A DNA stretch of 64,000 nucleotides from Dipteris shenzhenensis (Eukaryota; Polypodiophyta; Polypodiopsida; Gleicheniales): assembly GCA_047967505.1 (NCBI GenBank), contig CM106541.1; one strand, 5' to 3'. The position numbers were made by a program, and so were the translations under genes. Shown here in pieces: positions 63,587-64,000 of this stretch; within the stretch, counting starts at the first letter, position 1, and each line of letters begins with the position of its first letter. The notes under the pieces are model-generated. The model was not told the DNA's origin and searched no databases. It saw nothing but the letters and a program-made list of their open reading frames with translations.

Positions 63587-64000
63587 CATGTCACCTATAT
63601 TGGCTTCAAACATAACATAATATTACATAATATCAGCTTTAAAGATAATTGGAAACATAACATAATATCATCTTCAAAGAAATGAGAGGATATATTGGTT
63701 GGGAGCCTGATCGCAAGTCCAAGAAGGATCTGTAGATAAAAAATGCTGACCTATTTATTCTGAGGAAAGTTTTAATGAAGTCTACCTTTAACCACGTAAT
63801 GGTTCTAAAGCCTTCTTAAACTTCATTCAAGAGCACCATGATACATTTAGCAATTCCAGAGAAAATACAAAAGGAGTCATTAGTAATCCATTAAAAGGGC
63901 CCTTGTGATCTTTGAAGAGAGGAAAAAGAAAAGGAAGTTTGGTATTTGTTTCCGCGACAAAATTCATAAGTTCAAGCTTAGTTGAAGTCAGCTTTATAGC
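63587..64000. other. Right flank, no gene recognised
   Basis: Short CATAACATAATAT repeats and GGATATATTGG phrases at 63,590-63,690, then unassigned AT-rich DNA to the window end. It may continue the older element that carries the copia fragment, but I could not match a domain. Confidence 0.5.

Noticed and set aside
63587-64000. Upstream part of the copia fragment at 57.9-58.6 kb continuing after the gag-only element
   Set aside because: No gag or protease motif could be read in any minus-strand frame.

Overview
The window looks like intergenic DNA of a large, repeat-rich seed-plant genome. A gymnosperm is my best guess, but this is inference. Reasons: no intact host gene, a plant-type Ty3/gypsy element related to the Tat/Athila superlineage, Ty1/copia gag of plant type, several LTR copies primed by initiator tRNA-Met, a fragment of a plant PDR/ABCG transporter exon, and very many GT/CA/CT microsatellites. 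Nothing suggests prokaryotic or organellar DNA. Most long open frames are translations of microsatellites or purine/pyrimidine-rich DNA and are not listed as genes.

Layout. 1-15,000: purine-rich repeat DNA bracketed by GT arrays, small inverted-repeat elements (1,191-1,433; 4,997-5,361; a nested pair at 8,283-8,905 with a clean 8-bp target duplication), compound microsatellites and a probable tRNA-derived SINE (13,110-13,245). 15,084-22,608: a decayed Ty3/gypsy element of Tat type. It has a shortened 5' LTR, an archaeal-type RNase H reading frame placed upstream of gag, then gag, protease, reverse transcriptase, a native RNase H that has lost its acidic residues, integrase, polypurine tract and a ~1-kb 3' LTR. 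22,700-32,300: degenerate repeats, a minus-strand gypsy gag/protease remnant (28,009-29,260) and a plus-strand integrase scrap (32,164-32,301). 32,300-36,230: pyrimidine-rich repeats, largely the reverse orientation of the material at the start. 37,540-38,430: degenerate tandem repeats split by a solo LTR with target duplication. 38,830-39,720: an unidentified decayed minus-strand gene-like stretch. 40,954-41,470: a fold-back element built from hairpin units.

43,377-45,926: a complete but gag-only copia-type LTR element (minus strand) with 5-bp target duplication. 46,458-47,002: an isolated PDR/ABCG transporter exon pseudogene that keeps both splice signals. 47,490-54,080: tandem and dispersed repeats and a 610-bp fold-back element. 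55,842-57,871: two 357-bp direct repeats followed by a 254-codon intact frame with a LINE-1 ORF1-like layout (coiled coil, RRM-like, C-terminal domain). 57,925-58,640: a minus-strand copia integrase fragment. 58,900-63,581: a second complete gag-only LTR element (minus strand, gypsy-type gag) with 5-bp target duplication, primer-binding site and polypurine tract.

How the parts work together: the two gag-only elements keep LTRs and primer sites (and the second also its polypurine tract) but no polymerase, so they would need enzymes in trans. The Tat-type element is the only one here with a full pol, and it is broken by many nonsense codons, mostly of the C-to-T type expected from cytosine methylation. 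The most noteworthy item is the RNase H reading frame ahead of gag combined with the dead native RNase H in pol.
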